Assembly (NCBI GenBank): GCA_037143335.1
Contig: JBAWZA010000011.1
Coordinates: 1 to 64,000 of the forward strand
Direction: 5' to 3'
Length of the DNA: 64,000 bases
Source: PALSA-1296 sp037143335
Lineage (GTDB): Bacteria; Bacteroidota; Ignavibacteria; Palsa-1295
The position numbers were made by a program, and so were the translations under genes. Under the pieces are notes generated by a model. It was not told the origin of the DNA, did not search any database, and worked only from the letters and a program-made list of their open reading frames with translations. Positions 44,236 through 53,839 of this stretch are shown here, piece by piece (position 1 is the stretch's first letter; each line of letters starts with the position of its first letter).

Positions 44236-45465
44236 TTACACATACGCCTCTTCGCCATGTAACGAGAGATCTACCCCGCGTTCTTCTTCGTGAGCCTCGA
44301 CTTTAACTGGAGTAATCATGTTAATGATTTTTAACATGACGTATGTGAATGTAAATCCATAGATTGCCGCACCAACAGTTACGCCAAGTTGTAAGAAGAA
44401 AAAGCTTGAGTTGCCGAGGAGAAGTCCGTTGACTCCGGCAGAGTTCACTGCCGAATCTGCAAAGACACCAAGTAGTATCACTCCGATACATCCGCCGACA
44501 CCATGCACACCCCAGACGTCAAGAGCATCATCCCATCCACGTTTATTTTTAAGTTGAACGGCAAGGTAGCAGACGATGCCAGCGCAGATTCCGATTATGA
44601 CAGCACTTGTTGTCGAAACGTAACCAGCCGCGGGAGTTATCGTTGCAAGCCCTGCGACTGCACCAGTGAGTAATCCGAGAAATTTTGGTTTACGAGATGC
44701 ACGCCACTCCATGATGAGCCAAGCAATTGCTGCAAATGATGCGGCGATGTCTGTGTTCAAAAATGCAAGAGCAGTCACACCATCAACTTTGAATTGCGAA
44801 CCCGCATTGAATCCGTACCAACCAAACCATAACAATCCCGTACCGAGTGCAACGAGTGGGATGCTATGAGGCACTCCATCTCCGACCTTTCGCTTCCCCA
44901 CATAAAATACCGAAGCAAGAGCAGCGAAACCTGCGATTGCATGAACTACAATTCCGCCAGCAAAATCTTGCACGCCCCATGAAGCTAATAATCCACCACC
45001 CCAAACCATGTGAACAAATGGAAAATACACGAACAACAACCACATTGTGAGGAAGAGCATATACGCAGGGAAGCGCACGCGGTTTGTGAATGCTCCTGTA
45101 ATAAGCGCGGGTGTGATAATCGCGAACATCATTTGATATGCTACAAATACCATGAGCGGGATATTTGGCGTCAGTGGCGAAGGCGTTGTCACTGTGATGC
45201 CGCGAAAGAATGACATATCAAAATTTCCGATGATCCCACCGAGGAGATCGCTATGTGATTTCATGTCACCACTGAAGCACATCGAGTATCCACAGATAAA
45301 CCAGAGCACAGTTGTGAATCCCATCGAGACAAACGATTGCATCATGATTGACAGCACATTTTTTCGTCCGACTAATCCGCCGTAAAAAAATGCCAAGCCT
45401 GGTGTCATTAACATCACGAGGCTCGTGGCAATTAACATGAAACCTGTATTCCCAGTATCGAACAT
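44236..45465 (-). CDS. amt: Ammonium transporter (Amt family)
   Basis: A 409-residue inner-membrane channel with 11 helices, started at ATG 45465, which is preceded by a proper GGAG; an upstream frame to 45537 is not needed. Family parts are GLAFFYGGLVGRKNVLSIMM (~25-44), FAGGIVVHAIAGFAALA with the first pore His, WFGWYGFNAGS, and DVWGVHGVGGCIGVILLG with the second pore His. The C-terminus is a short cytosolic tail. A GlnK/PII gene is not adjacent, although the two are often paired. It diverges from a delta-60 gene across 115 bp. Confidence 0.93.
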   Translation of the reverse strand: MFDTGNTGFMLIATSLVMLMTPGLAFFYGGLVGRKNVLSIMMQSFVSMGFTTVLWFICGYSMCFSGDMKSHSDLLGGIIGNFDMSFFRGITVTTPSPLTPNIPLMVFVAYQMMFAIITPALITGAFTNRVRFPAYMLFLTMWLLFVYFPFVHMVWGGGLLASWGVQDFAGGIVVHAIAGFAALASVFYVGKRKVGDGVPHSIPLVALGTGLLWFGWYGFNAGSQFKVDGVTALAFLNTDIAASFAAIAWLIMEWRASRKPKFLGLLTGAVAGLATITPAAGYVSTTSAVIIGICAGIVCYLAVQLKNKRGWDDALDVWGVHGVGGCIGVILLGVFADSAVNSAGVNGLLLGNSSFFFLQLGVTVGAAIYGFTFTYVMLKIINMITPVKVEAHEEERGVDLSLHGEEAYV

Positions 45466-45473
45466 AGTAGTAT

Positions 45474-45477
45474 CTCC
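45474..45477 (-). promoter_or_regulatory. Shine-Dalgarno GGAG deciding the amt start
   Basis: Reading the minus strand, GGAG lies 8 bases upstream of ATG 45465 within GGAGATACTACTATG. It is among the few good ribosome-binding sites in this window and supports the shorter N-terminus for the ammonium transporter. Confidence 0.6.
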
Positions 45478-45580
45478 GTTAAGAATAGTAAACAATCGGT
45501 AGCTAATATACGGACATAACGCCACAAGCCCCATCAATTCCAGACCAAAACGGAAAACACAATATTTGCGTTAATATCTG

Positions 45581-47200
45581 ATGATGAACATGAAAAATAT
45601 CAGCAGATGTATTGTTGTGCAAGCGTTCGCGCTTCTGATGGTGGCAAGTTCCAGTTTTGCTCAGCTAACGATTGTCGTAAAGATGGACCCGCTCTATCGT
45701 AGCGGCGGCAAGGTCGAGCTATCTCTGAGTGGATTCGGCGACGAGCTTACGGATTTTTACGGCGTATTCCCTGATCAAAATCTGGTAAACAAAATCACCA
45801 TTTGTGGCAAGATTGGCACTGCCGATAGCACCCGCAAGAAGCTTGGACTTATCCAGTTGAATCCTGATGGGAGTTTCAATACTTCGTTTGGTTTGGGTGG
45901 TAAAACGATTATGAATTGGGGTATCTCCGATTTCCCGAACACGATGTATGTCAGCCCCATAGATAATAGTGTGGTCTTGGGTGGAATGAATGCAGCTTCA
46001 GAAGTACTTGCCGAACATCGCCCGACGCTCTTTAAATTTGACGCATTCGGCAAGCCTGATCTGAGCTTCGGCGTTGGTGGACATGCCATTGCGCAAGTAG
46101 ATTCAGTTAACGGTGGGTACGTGACTAATGTGTACCCAGAGGATTCATCATACCTCGCATGTGGTGCTGTAATGGGACCGGAGCATCCTGTTGGTTTTTG
46201 CGCTATCAAATATAATCCGCACGGCATCTTGGACTCATCTTTCGGGAAAGACGGAATCTCGATTATTCCCGCACAGATCGGATACAGTGCCGGCTTTCTG
46301 ACTACCAATGACTCAATCGTTTTTGTTGCAGAAGAAATTACTGGTGGCGGCATATCGCCAAAGTCAGCCGAGATTATTATTGGAAAGTTAGACGAAAAAG
46401 GCAAACCTGTTTCGTCATTCGGTATCAACGGCATTCTTCGCACTGGAGTAAAATTTAATCCACTTTTGGGTTCATTGCGTGCGGCGATTCAACCAAATTA
46501 TAATATTGTTTGCTCATTTCCACCGATTGGTATTTCCCCACTCGAACCGATTCACATGACACGGTTTCTTCCAGATGGCACCGTAGATACTTCATTTGGA
46601 ACAAAGGGTGATGTAGTCATTAATTTTACAAACGGCATCTCGCGAGCTAATGGGATAACAGTTGCTAAAAACGGCAAGTCAACAATTGCGGGCAGTGCTC
46701 TGAATGCTCTCGATCAGTGTGCTGCGGCACGCTTGAATGTTGATGGCTCACCTGATATAAGTTTCAACTTAGTCGGCACAACTGTGATTGATGTTGATTC
46801 AGGAGCGCATGCGAATTGGCTCACTAAGTTAATCGGGATTGGGAATAAAAGATATTATGGCGTGGGGACATCGGTACATAATGGGATCCCGAATTTTATG
46901 ATTGTGCGTTTCAAAGATGACACAACATTCTCACGCATTGGTCTTGTCCAAGACAACGATGGTGTTGCTGCTTACCCTAATCCGGCAGTGGGACACATTA
47001 GTATCACGAGTGCGAACGCATTGATAAAATCGGTTTCGCTCTACGATGCTATCGGTCGGCGTGTAGATGCTACAGAGATGCGAGAGAATGAAAAGTCAAC
47101 AACGCTTACCTTAACACAACTCCCTGCAGGAATGTATCATTGCGTTATCGAAACTTCCGATGGAGTCGAGACACGAAAAATTATTATTGGGTCGAGGTAG
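45581..47200 (+). CDS. Delta-60 repeat, T9SS-sorted secreted protein (copy 1)
   Basis: A 539-residue protein with signal peptide ending near ASSSFAQ. Residues ~95-420 hold about six delta-60 repeats with the pattern G-x-x-D-x-S-F-G-x-x-G (for example FNTSFGLGGKTI, PDLSFGVGGHAI, LDSSFGKDGISI, VDTSFGTKGDVV), a beta-propeller-like array. The C-terminal ~75 residues (AAYPNPAVGHISIT ... LPAGMYHCVIE) are a T9SS type A sorting domain. A second copy of nearly equal length (540 residues) is at 52069. Function unknown, surface location expected. It diverges from amt. Confidence 0.85.
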   Translation: MMNMKNISRCIVVQAFALLMVASSSFAQLTIVVKMDPLYRSGGKVELSLSGFGDELTDFYGVFPDQNLVNKITICGKIGTADSTRKKLGLIQLNPDGSFNTSFGLGGKTIMNWGISDFPNTMYVSPIDNSVVLGGMNAASEVLAEHRPTLFKFDAFGKPDLSFGVGGHAIAQVDSVNGGYVTNVYPEDSSYLACGAVMGPEHPVGFCAIKYNPHGILDSSFGKDGISIIPAQIGYSAGFLTTNDSIVFVAEEITGGGISPKSAEIIIGKLDEKGKPVSSFGINGILRTGVKFNPLLGSLRAAIQPNYNIVCSFPPIGISPLEPIHMTRFLPDGTVDTSFGTKGDVVINFTNGISRANGITVAKNGKSTIAGSALNALDQCAAARLNVDGSPDISFNLVGTTVIDVDSGAHANWLTKLIGIGNKRYYGVGTSVHNGIPNFMIVRFKDDTTFSRIGLVQDNDGVAAYPNPAVGHISITSANALIKSVSLYDAIGRRVDATEMRENEKSTTLTLTQLPAGMYHCVIETSDGVETRKIIIGSR

Positions 47201-47201
47201 A

Positions 47202-48896
47202 TTAACGGAGCACGACAAGAGTCGCTCGCTCTTGACCGAGTGAGATATGGTAGTGACCTACTGCCATTTCTGCTGTCGAAACTGCATATTGAGTTGAACC
47301 TCTTTCGATGAGTTCATCTACAAGCATTGCGCCTTTGAGATCAACGATGCTTATCCGCTCATCGTTTGTGAGCGCAGGGAAACTTAGCATCGCATAGCTC
47401 GTCGCAGGATTCGGAGTGATATGGAGGTTGCCTTGTGCAATTTTTGGTTGCGGGACACTGCCGATGGCATCAACGATGAAATTTGCCATCATTCCTCCAT
47501 CAGCGTGCTCGAGTTTATGGCAATGAATGAGAAATAGTCCAGTGTACTCTGTAAATTTTACAAGTACATTTACCGTACCCTGAGGGTCGAGTCTCACAAC
47601 ATCTTTCCAACCGCCTTCTGTCGGATCTGGCGGTGCACCGTTACGATTGAGTACTTGAAAATATGAACCATGGACGTGGATAGGATGTGTATTCTGAGCT
47701 TCACTCACAAACTCCCACCGCTCAAGATCTTGGATGGGTACATTTGCATCAATGAGATCCAATGAATAATTGTGCTCGTTCACATGGTGAGTCGCAGCAA
47801 AAATCCATGTCCTTGTTCGCTTTGCATCTGCTACATTATATTTTTCAATTGCTGGAAGTGCAGTTGGGACTGTTCCGTTCGTTACTACGGACTTCGTAAC
47901 TTGAAATAAAAGCAAATTCATTGCTGCGCCTTGTGCAACAGTCCCCGAACCCGGTCCGTCACTGAAGGTAAACTTCAGTGATTGTAAGATCACTGATTGA
48001 CCGACGGTGTAGGATGAAAAATCAATGAGAATATCAAGTCGCTCAGCAGGAGCCAACCATGCGGCACTCATTTGGATCGGCTTTTCCATAAAGCCGCCAT
48101 CATTGCCGATGACGGTGAATGTTTTTCCGTCGGCTAAAGCAAGTTTATAGAATCTGGAGTTCGAGGCATTGACTACGCGGAATCTATAAAGCGTCGGAGC
48201 TACATTTACAAATGCATTCGGTGTACCATTGATGAGGATTGTATCGCCAAGCCAACCGCTGTTAATGTCAACGGTTGAAGGGTCATAAATCAACTGAGAG
48301 TTCGCATCGAATCGCTTATCTGTAATCATCAGCGGAATCTCGAACTCGCCAGAGGGCAGGCCCAATGCTTTCTCTTCATCGTCTTCAACGATGAATAATC
48401 CTGCAATTCCCATATAGACTTGCTTGCCAGTACCAACGCCCGTCGCCATATTCATATTCGGATGAGCATGGTAAAAGCTTGCGCCTGCGCGTTGTTTGAT
48501 AGGGAAATTAACAGAGTACGAATTACCCGAATCAATCGCGTACTTCGGATGTCCGCCCATCTCGCTTGGCGCATGAATACCATGCCAATGCAAGATAGAG
48601 TTCTCACCTAAATTATTATGGATATTCGCCGTGAATGTATCGCCTTTCTTCACACGAATCGTCGGAGCGGGAAAAGAATTATTCACCAGATACATATCCG
48701 TATTGATGCCCGGATAAAGCTGAGCGCTTGCCTTCGCCAACGTTAACTCGCCACCCGTGATGACAGGCGGAATTCGAAGCTCTTGCATTGCTTCTGGAGC
48801 ATTGCGAACACTTGCGTCGGCATTACTGAATTTCGCACTCGCGGCAAGTACTCCGAGCTGCGCACTGCGCTTAAGAAAATTTCTGCGGTTAATCAT
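47202..48896 (-). CDS. Multicopper oxidase with Tat-like N-terminus and T9SS C-terminus
   Basis: A 564-residue three-cupredoxin laccase/CueO-like enzyme. The N-terminus NRRNFLKRSAQLGVLAAS resembles a twin-arginine signal. All four copper motifs are present: ILHWHGIH and SFYHAHPNMN in domain 1, then NTHPIHVHGSYF and FLIHCHKLEHADGGMM in domain 3, where HCHxxxH and Met supply the type 1 and trinuclear ligands. The C-terminal ~80 residues (LHITPNPATSYAML ... MAVGHYHISL) are a T9SS sorting domain. The enzyme is probably folded with copper, exported by Tat and then sent to the surface. Substrate (metal ion or phenol) is unknown. Confidence 0.9.
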   Translation of the reverse strand: MINRRNFLKRSAQLGVLAASAKFSNADASVRNAPEAMQELRIPPVITGGELTLAKASAQLYPGINTDMYLVNNSFPAPTIRVKKGDTFTANIHNNLGENSILHWHGIHAPSEMGGHPKYAIDSGNSYSVNFPIKQRAGASFYHAHPNMNMATGVGTGKQVYMGIAGLFIVEDDEEKALGLPSGEFEIPLMITDKRFDANSQLIYDPSTVDINSGWLGDTILINGTPNAFVNVAPTLYRFRVVNASNSRFYKLALADGKTFTVIGNDGGFMEKPIQMSAAWLAPAERLDILIDFSSYTVGQSVILQSLKFTFSDGPGSGTVAQGAAMNLLLFQVTKSVVTNGTVPTALPAIEKYNVADAKRTRTWIFAATHHVNEHNYSLDLIDANVPIQDLERWEFVSEAQNTHPIHVHGSYFQVLNRNGAPPDPTEGGWKDVVRLDPQGTVNVLVKFTEYTGLFLIHCHKLEHADGGMMANFIVDAIGSVPQPKIAQGNLHITPNPATSYAMLSFPALTNDERISIVDLKGAMLVDELIERGSTQYAVSTAEMAVGHYHISLGQERATLVVLR

Positions 48897-48937
48897 TGTA
48901 GTAAAAACGAAAGTCTGAGGAAAAAAGGTCAGATGAA

Positions 48938-50212
48938 TTATTGCTTTATGATTTTTGCGTAAGTAACACCACGATCTTTTTGAAAGATTAATTGATACAT
49001 TCCGTTCGGAAGTGATGAAAGATCGAGTACTGTTTTTTCTTCAGACCCTAACTCAAACCGCATGACCTCAATGCCTCCAATATTTTGCACGATGAGTGAT
49101 TTAAAGGATTGCGGTTTGTGAATTGTTACTTTTGCTGAGAGTGGATTCGGGAACACGTTCATCTCTTTCGGTTCGGATTCATTGTGAACCCCGCCTGGCA
49201 ATATAGTAAAAACTTCATTGAGATTGACAATTTGATTTGCATCTTTTCCACCTAAGACATAAATTCTCCCATCCACAGTAGCGGAGGCGATACCTGCCCT
49301 GCCTGTCATTGAGCCAGTGATGTGAGGTGTAATCCATAAATTAGCGGAAGGATCGAAGACCTCTACGGTGTTTAAATAAGAGATGCCATCGTAACCACCG
49401 ATAACAAAAATTTTATCGTCAACCACAACAGAAGTTAATCCTTGTCTCGGGGTAAACGTCCCGCTTGTTGTTGGAGTCGTCCATGTGTTGGTTGCAGGAT
49501 CGAATACCTGTGGCGAAGGGATGTCTTTCGTTGCGCCCTGCCCGCCGAATACATAAATTTTTCCGCCGACAACTCCTGCCGTCAGATCTGATCGTGCACT
49601 CATCGCACCAGTCATGACCGGTGTGCTCCAACTGGAATCGGATGGATCATATACTTCAACAGTACTGAGATAGCCTATATCAGTGTTATAGCCACCAATC
49701 ACGTAGATCTTATTATTCACAACTACGGCGGCGGCTCTCCACCGTTTGGTTAGATTTCCTTTTGTTAGGGGAGTGCTCCACGATGAAGTAGCTGGGTCAA
49801 AAACGTCAAACGTATTTAGTGCACCTGAACTATCATACCCACAGATCACATGAAATTTTCCACCCACATTCGCAACACATGATCCTTTCCGCGGTGAAAA
49901 TAAACCAGTAGTGGAGAGGGTAGTCCAGGATTGTGTCTTTGTATCATAAGTCTCGACTTGACCAATATATGTTTTGCCGGTATAGCCACCGAACGTAAAA
50001 ATTTTCCCATCAAGAGCGATGCAAGCGAAAGCATTTCTTGCGGTAAATCCGGATGTTGGCTCACTGCTCCATGACCCTGAAATTGATTGCGCCGAGACTT
50101 CTGAGGTTGAAAAAAAACTTGAGCAACATACAATAATGGCAATAAAAAAACAAACCCCATTGCAGTGCAACAGGGTTCGCTTTGAAATTTGTATGTTGGC
50201 TAAGCCTGCCAC
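48938..50212 (-). CDS. Kelch-repeat, T9SS-sorted secreted protein (Kelch copy 2)
   Basis: A 424-residue protein from a GTG at 50212; no ATG precedes the signal segment (VCFFIAIIVCCSSFF ... SAQ). Six Kelch blades end in TFGGYTGKT, VICGYDSSG (Gly replaced by Cys), VIGGYNTDI, VFGGQGATK, VIGGYDGIS and VLGGKDANQ. The C-terminus (MNVFPNPLSAKVTI ... LPNGMYQLIF) is a T9SS type A domain. It starts 5 bp after the gene at 50218 ends and is followed 41 bp later by the multicopper oxidase, so the three may share a transcript. Paralogues are at 41308 and 53840. Confidence 0.86.
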   Translation of the reverse strand: MAGLANIQISKRTLLHCNGVCFFIAIIVCCSSFFSTSEVSAQSISGSWSSEPTSGFTARNAFACIALDGKIFTFGGYTGKTYIGQVETYDTKTQSWTTLSTTGLFSPRKGSCVANVGGKFHVICGYDSSGALNTFDVFDPATSSWSTPLTKGNLTKRWRAAAVVVNNKIYVIGGYNTDIGYLSTVEVYDPSDSSWSTPVMTGAMSARSDLTAGVVGGKIYVFGGQGATKDIPSPQVFDPATNTWTTPTTSGTFTPRQGLTSVVVDDKIFVIGGYDGISYLNTVEVFDPSANLWITPHITGSMTGRAGIASATVDGRIYVLGGKDANQIVNLNEVFTILPGGVHNESEPKEMNVFPNPLSAKVTIHKPQSFKSLIVQNIGGIEVMRFELGSEEKTVLDLSSLPNGMYQLIFQKDRGVTYAKIIKQ

Positions 50213-50217
50213 GCTTA

Positions 50218-51918
50218 TTATTGTTTAATTACGAGTACGTTAAAAAACGCAGGTGCAGTGTTTGGTGTAAATGGTTGATTGTTCAAGCTCAAGATAGACC
50301 ATTTACCGCGTGCATTGTCATACGCTACTCCAACCGCCTGCTTGTAGAGTCCGTTGGCAGGAGCATTCAAATCCTTGGTTACGAATGTGACGAACACCAT
50401 GCAACTTGGATCACCATTGCAGATTGGGTTATCAATTTCTGTGCGAGCAGTTGTGACAAGATTCGCATTTGAGACCTGATGAACAAATGCAGTTTTGTTT
50501 GTACCGCTTACTTTGATTGCTCCGTTATCGAGTTGCATCGCTACCCCAATTCCAGTACCTGTGTATGTTGCCTTCACGCCTGCACCGTTCGGAGACGCTG
50601 TCTCGCCAACAACACCGACTGCAGAGCCATTGACGGCAGTTGATTTACCATAGACACCGTTACCACTTGGTGTTTCGCCATAGATCGCCGTGCCTGTTCC
50701 GCCTTGATAACCGATGACTCCGTATCCGAGATTCGTTGTGCTTGTATTGATACCACGTACACCAGCACTCCATTGTGAAGTGGCTCCGCCATTTGCGCGA
50801 CCGATTACACCACTCGGACCGACTTGTGAATTCGTACCATTGTTCGTACCATTTGCTTCGCCAAGTACGCCTGTACCGCTATTTGCACCATAGCCGACTC
50901 CATGCAATCCGTTTGAGCCATCAGCGATAGACGTACCCATAATTGCATCGCCATTTCCTGTTGTTGATGCTTCAACCACGTTTGAATTATTGGCGGCATT
51001 TGTGATCTGAAAAGATCCTGCACGACCCGTGTTGCTCATCGCGCTCAAACCGTTGCCCATATCGCCAAGAGCGAGAACGCCAGTGGTTGTGCCGACTCCG
51101 CGACCCAAGATACCTGCAAAGTTGGCATTGCCTCCGTTGCTATATCCAACGACTCCGTTATATCCATTACCGCCATCACCCCAGATAGTAGCATTTGACA
51201 CAATACTTAATCCTGCACCACCTGTAATATCAACCGAGTGAATTCCAGAACCAGTAAGACCAGAATTAGTGATTGTCAGAAGTGGATTGACATCATTTGA
51301 TCCACTTACATTTAATGGCAATGCCAAATTTTGTAGAGGAGCGACGATCTTGATAATTCCATTCGACTCTGATACTTTTACGCCACCTTCACCGACGAGG
51401 GTAAGGTCACCTTGAATACCATTGAGCGTACGAACAACTCCAGTTGCGGCGAGTGTCAAGCCACCAGCTACATCCGCCATGTCGGCATGATCTGCATTCG
51501 TTGCGTTCACGGCATTCGAGGCAGAAACTGCATTGAGTGCATAAGGTGAAGCTACGATGAGTGTGCGCGGAGTGAGTTCAGCTCCGCCATCAACAGAGAC
51601 GCCCAAATAAAAACCAGTGTCAAACTTTACATTCGCTGGAAGTGCAGTCACTGAGCCTACGTTCAAGGAGAACAATCCGCCAACGGTGTGTACACTTTGA
51701 TTCTCGGTATATACCTCGGCTCCGCCTGTCTGATTTTTGTAGAGACGGATCGTCAGGGTATGTGTTCCATCAGGAACAACCTTGCCAGCACCGTCAGCTA
51801 ATGAGCCTTGGTAACTAAAAAGACGAGGCGCTTGAGCAGAGGCTACAGAAGAGCAAATCCCGAGTATCAAGCTTAGGATAAGGAATGAGCGAAGCAATTT
51901 TGTAAATGTTGGTAGCAT
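50218..51918 (-). CDS. Secreted glycine/asparagine-rich repeat protein, tail-fibre-like
   Basis: A 566-residue protein from the ATG at 51918 (a TTG at 51933 adds five residues). The signal peptide ends SSVASAQ. Residues ~30-130 are a beta-sandwich of a type often found before such arrays (FSYQGSLADGAGKVVPDGTH, LTPRTLIVASPYALNAV). Residues ~215-460 are short glycine-rich repeats (VLGEANGTNN, VIGRANGGAT, VYGKSTAVNG, VVGETASPNG) that probably fold as a beta-helix, as in phage tail fibres. The C-terminus ends FFNVLVIKQ and lacks a T9SS domain. Location outside the cell or in the periplasm is likely; function unknown. Confidence 0.72.
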   Translation of the reverse strand: MLPTFTKLLRSFLILSLILGICSSVASAQAPRLFSYQGSLADGAGKVVPDGTHTLTIRLYKNQTGGAEVYTENQSVHTVGGLFSLNVGSVTALPANVKFDTGFYLGVSVDGGAELTPRTLIVASPYALNAVSASNAVNATNADHADMADVAGGLTLAATGVVRTLNGIQGDLTLVGEGGVKVSESNGIIKIVAPLQNLALPLNVSGSNDVNPLLTITNSGLTGSGIHSVDITGGAGLSIVSNATIWGDGGNGYNGVVGYSNGGNANFAGILGRGVGTTTGVLALGDMGNGLSAMSNTGRAGSFQITNAANNSNVVEASTTGNGDAIMGTSIADGSNGLHGVGYGANSGTGVLGEANGTNNGTNSQVGPSGVIGRANGGATSQWSAGVRGINTSTTNLGYGVIGYQGGTGTAIYGETPSGNGVYGKSTAVNGSAVGVVGETASPNGAGVKATYTGTGIGVAMQLDNGAIKVSGTNKTAFVHQVSNANLVTTARTEIDNPICNGDPSCMVFVTFVTKDLNAPANGLYKQAVGVAYDNARGKWSILSLNNQPFTPNTAPAFFNVLVIKQ

Positions 51919-52068
51919 AATGGTTTTCAACAATCGAATTAATGAGTTTTACTTGGTTTTTGAGAACCAACGGGTATGTCCTTTAGTGCCGAACGTCGAG
52001 GCACCCAAAAAACGCTTCTTGTCGTTCTAACGTTAGGAAAATCGGCTATATCTAAACTTGCTACGACT

Positions 52069-53691
52069 ATGACTTATACTTTACGCACTGCTCTCTGTAT
52101 TTCATGCCTCCTTATGCTTTCCCGAATCGCTGTCGGTCAGTACGGAATTGATGTGGACAAATCTTTCGGGACTGGTGGGACAACCGAACTTACCATTGGT
52201 GGATTCAATAGCGAGATAGCTGCTTTCGATGTGAATCACATCACGAAAATTACGACCATGGCAGCACGCTTGAGTCTCGCAAGCTCTGCGAATTATCATA
52301 TCGGAATGGTCAGGCTTGATACAGCAGGGAAGTTGGACCCAACATTTGGCACAGGTGGCAGTGCGGATTTATCATGGGGTCAGTCCGACAATGTGAACGC
52401 AATGCAACGCCAACTTGAGAACGATAGCATATACTATAATATGTATATTCTCGGTGGATCGAGCAGGGGCACAGCCGTGAACGAGCCTTCAATTTACCGC
52501 ATCAAAGCCAATGGCAGCCCAGATGTAAGTTTCGGAAATGCGGGGAAAATAGTCGTAAAGTTTGCGGATCATTCCGGTGGCGAGGTCACCAATGTCGTCA
52601 GTGATTTCGGCACCCGTTCCTATTATGTGTATGGCAAAAGCTCAGCATCCGATGAATTAGGAAAAACAGGCTTCGGAGTTGCTCGGATAAAGTGGAATGG
52701 TACGTTTGATTCCTCTTTCGGAAAAGAAGGCAAGGTTATCATTCCTGTCCCCATCCACTCAGTCAACGGTTTTGCCTCACTTCATGGCACTCTGCAAGGC
52801 GCAAGTTATTCCTTGGTTTGCGGAATATGCGATACAGGTCTGAATGAAATTGTGATTGCGAGGGTGAGTGATCAAGGAATTCTTGATTCATCAATAGGCG
52901 TGAACGGAATCGTCCGAACAGGGAAGTACGCTTCGGCAACGGAGAATATCATGGCGGCATTGCAGTTGCCTGATTTAGATAAACTACTGATCTTATTACA
53001 ACCCCCAAAACAAAATCCTACTCCGGTAACGATTTGTCGATTTAAGTCCGATGGCAAGCCTGACTCCACCTATGGATTTGCAGGTGTCTCGTCGAATTCA
53101 ATAGCTCCCGGTATCGAGCCGAGAGGATTGAACATACTTAATGACGGCAGTGCAGGTGTGGCAGGAATATACAATTCTGGGTTAGGGCATTCCATCTTTA
53201 CACGAGTCAATGACACAACAGCAGTGCCCGATCCAAAATATTTCCCGAATGGAATTGCCGTCTTTGATTTGGATAACGGGAAATATTCCAACTATCTAAA
53301 GTTCTACACACCAACAGGCAAGGAAGGTAATTGTAAGAAGTACATCGCTGTCGGAGGTTCGATTCATGATGGTGTTGAGTACATGATGGCAGTGAGATTC
53401 TCGACCTGTCCGCTTGCAGCGGTTGAGCCTGAGGTGATTGCAGGAGATGATTTTTCAATTTACCCAGATCCGGCTGGATCGGAGATAAAAATTTCTACTC
53501 ACTCCACATTGGAGGACATTCAGATCACGGATAATGTTGGTACTGTCGTCTATTCGGTTAACCTCAAAAACTCTGGAGCCAACCAAGAAGCCTACCGAGT
53601 TAATGTTGCGCACCTTCCTTCAGGGTCGTATTTGTGTAGTGTCATTATGAACGGCAAGAAAATCACGAAGCATTTTGTGGTGGTGCATTGA
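52069..53691 (+). CDS. Delta-60 repeat, T9SS-sorted secreted protein (copy 2)
   Basis: A 540-residue protein from the ATG at 52069, where a normal signal peptide begins (LCISCLLMLSRIAVG, then Q); the frame upstream to 51976 is not used. It has about six delta-60 units (LDPTFGTGGSAD, PDVSFGNAGKIV, FDSSFGKEGKVI, LDSSIGVNGIVR, PDSTYGFAGVSS) and a C-terminal T9SS domain (SIYPDPAGSEIKIS ... LPSGSYLCSV), with YPDP where YPNP is usual. It matches the 539-residue protein at 45581 in order and length, so they are tandem-like duplicates. Divergent from the gene at 50218 across 150 bp. Confidence 0.84.
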   Translation: MTYTLRTALCISCLLMLSRIAVGQYGIDVDKSFGTGGTTELTIGGFNSEIAAFDVNHITKITTMAARLSLASSANYHIGMVRLDTAGKLDPTFGTGGSADLSWGQSDNVNAMQRQLENDSIYYNMYILGGSSRGTAVNEPSIYRIKANGSPDVSFGNAGKIVVKFADHSGGEVTNVVSDFGTRSYYVYGKSSASDELGKTGFGVARIKWNGTFDSSFGKEGKVIIPVPIHSVNGFASLHGTLQGASYSLVCGICDTGLNEIVIARVSDQGILDSSIGVNGIVRTGKYASATENIMAALQLPDLDKLLILLQPPKQNPTPVTICRFKSDGKPDSTYGFAGVSSNSIAPGIEPRGLNILNDGSAGVAGIYNSGLGHSIFTRVNDTTAVPDPKYFPNGIAVFDLDNGKYSNYLKFYTPTGKEGNCKKYIAVGGSIHDGVEYMMAVRFSTCPLAAVEPEVIAGDDFSIYPDPAGSEIKISTHSTLEDIQITDNVGTVVYSVNLKNSGANQEAYRVNVAHLPSGSYLCSVIMNGKKITKHFVVVH

Positions 53692-53727
53692 TGAATTGAT
53701 CGGATTAATTGGCTATTTCTCCCCCTT

Positions 53728-53811
53728 GTCATTTCGACCGAAGGGAGAAATCGTTAAGCCTGAGAAGATCGGAGCAACGATTTCTCGGTCGCTGAGGCGA
53801 CCTCGAAACGA
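53728..53811. repeat. Nested palindromic dispersed repeat, copy 3
   Basis: The outer arm GTCATTTCGA pairs with CTCGAAACGA, slightly degenerate; inner arms GAGAAATCGTTA and AACGATTTCTC are intact, and the extra hairpin is GGTCGCTGAGGCGACC. It lies between convergent genes (delta-60 copy 2 and Kelch copy 3), the same position class as the copy at 19102. Confidence 0.78.
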
Positions 53812-53839
53812 TAAGATGATATTATTCAAACCCTCTCTA

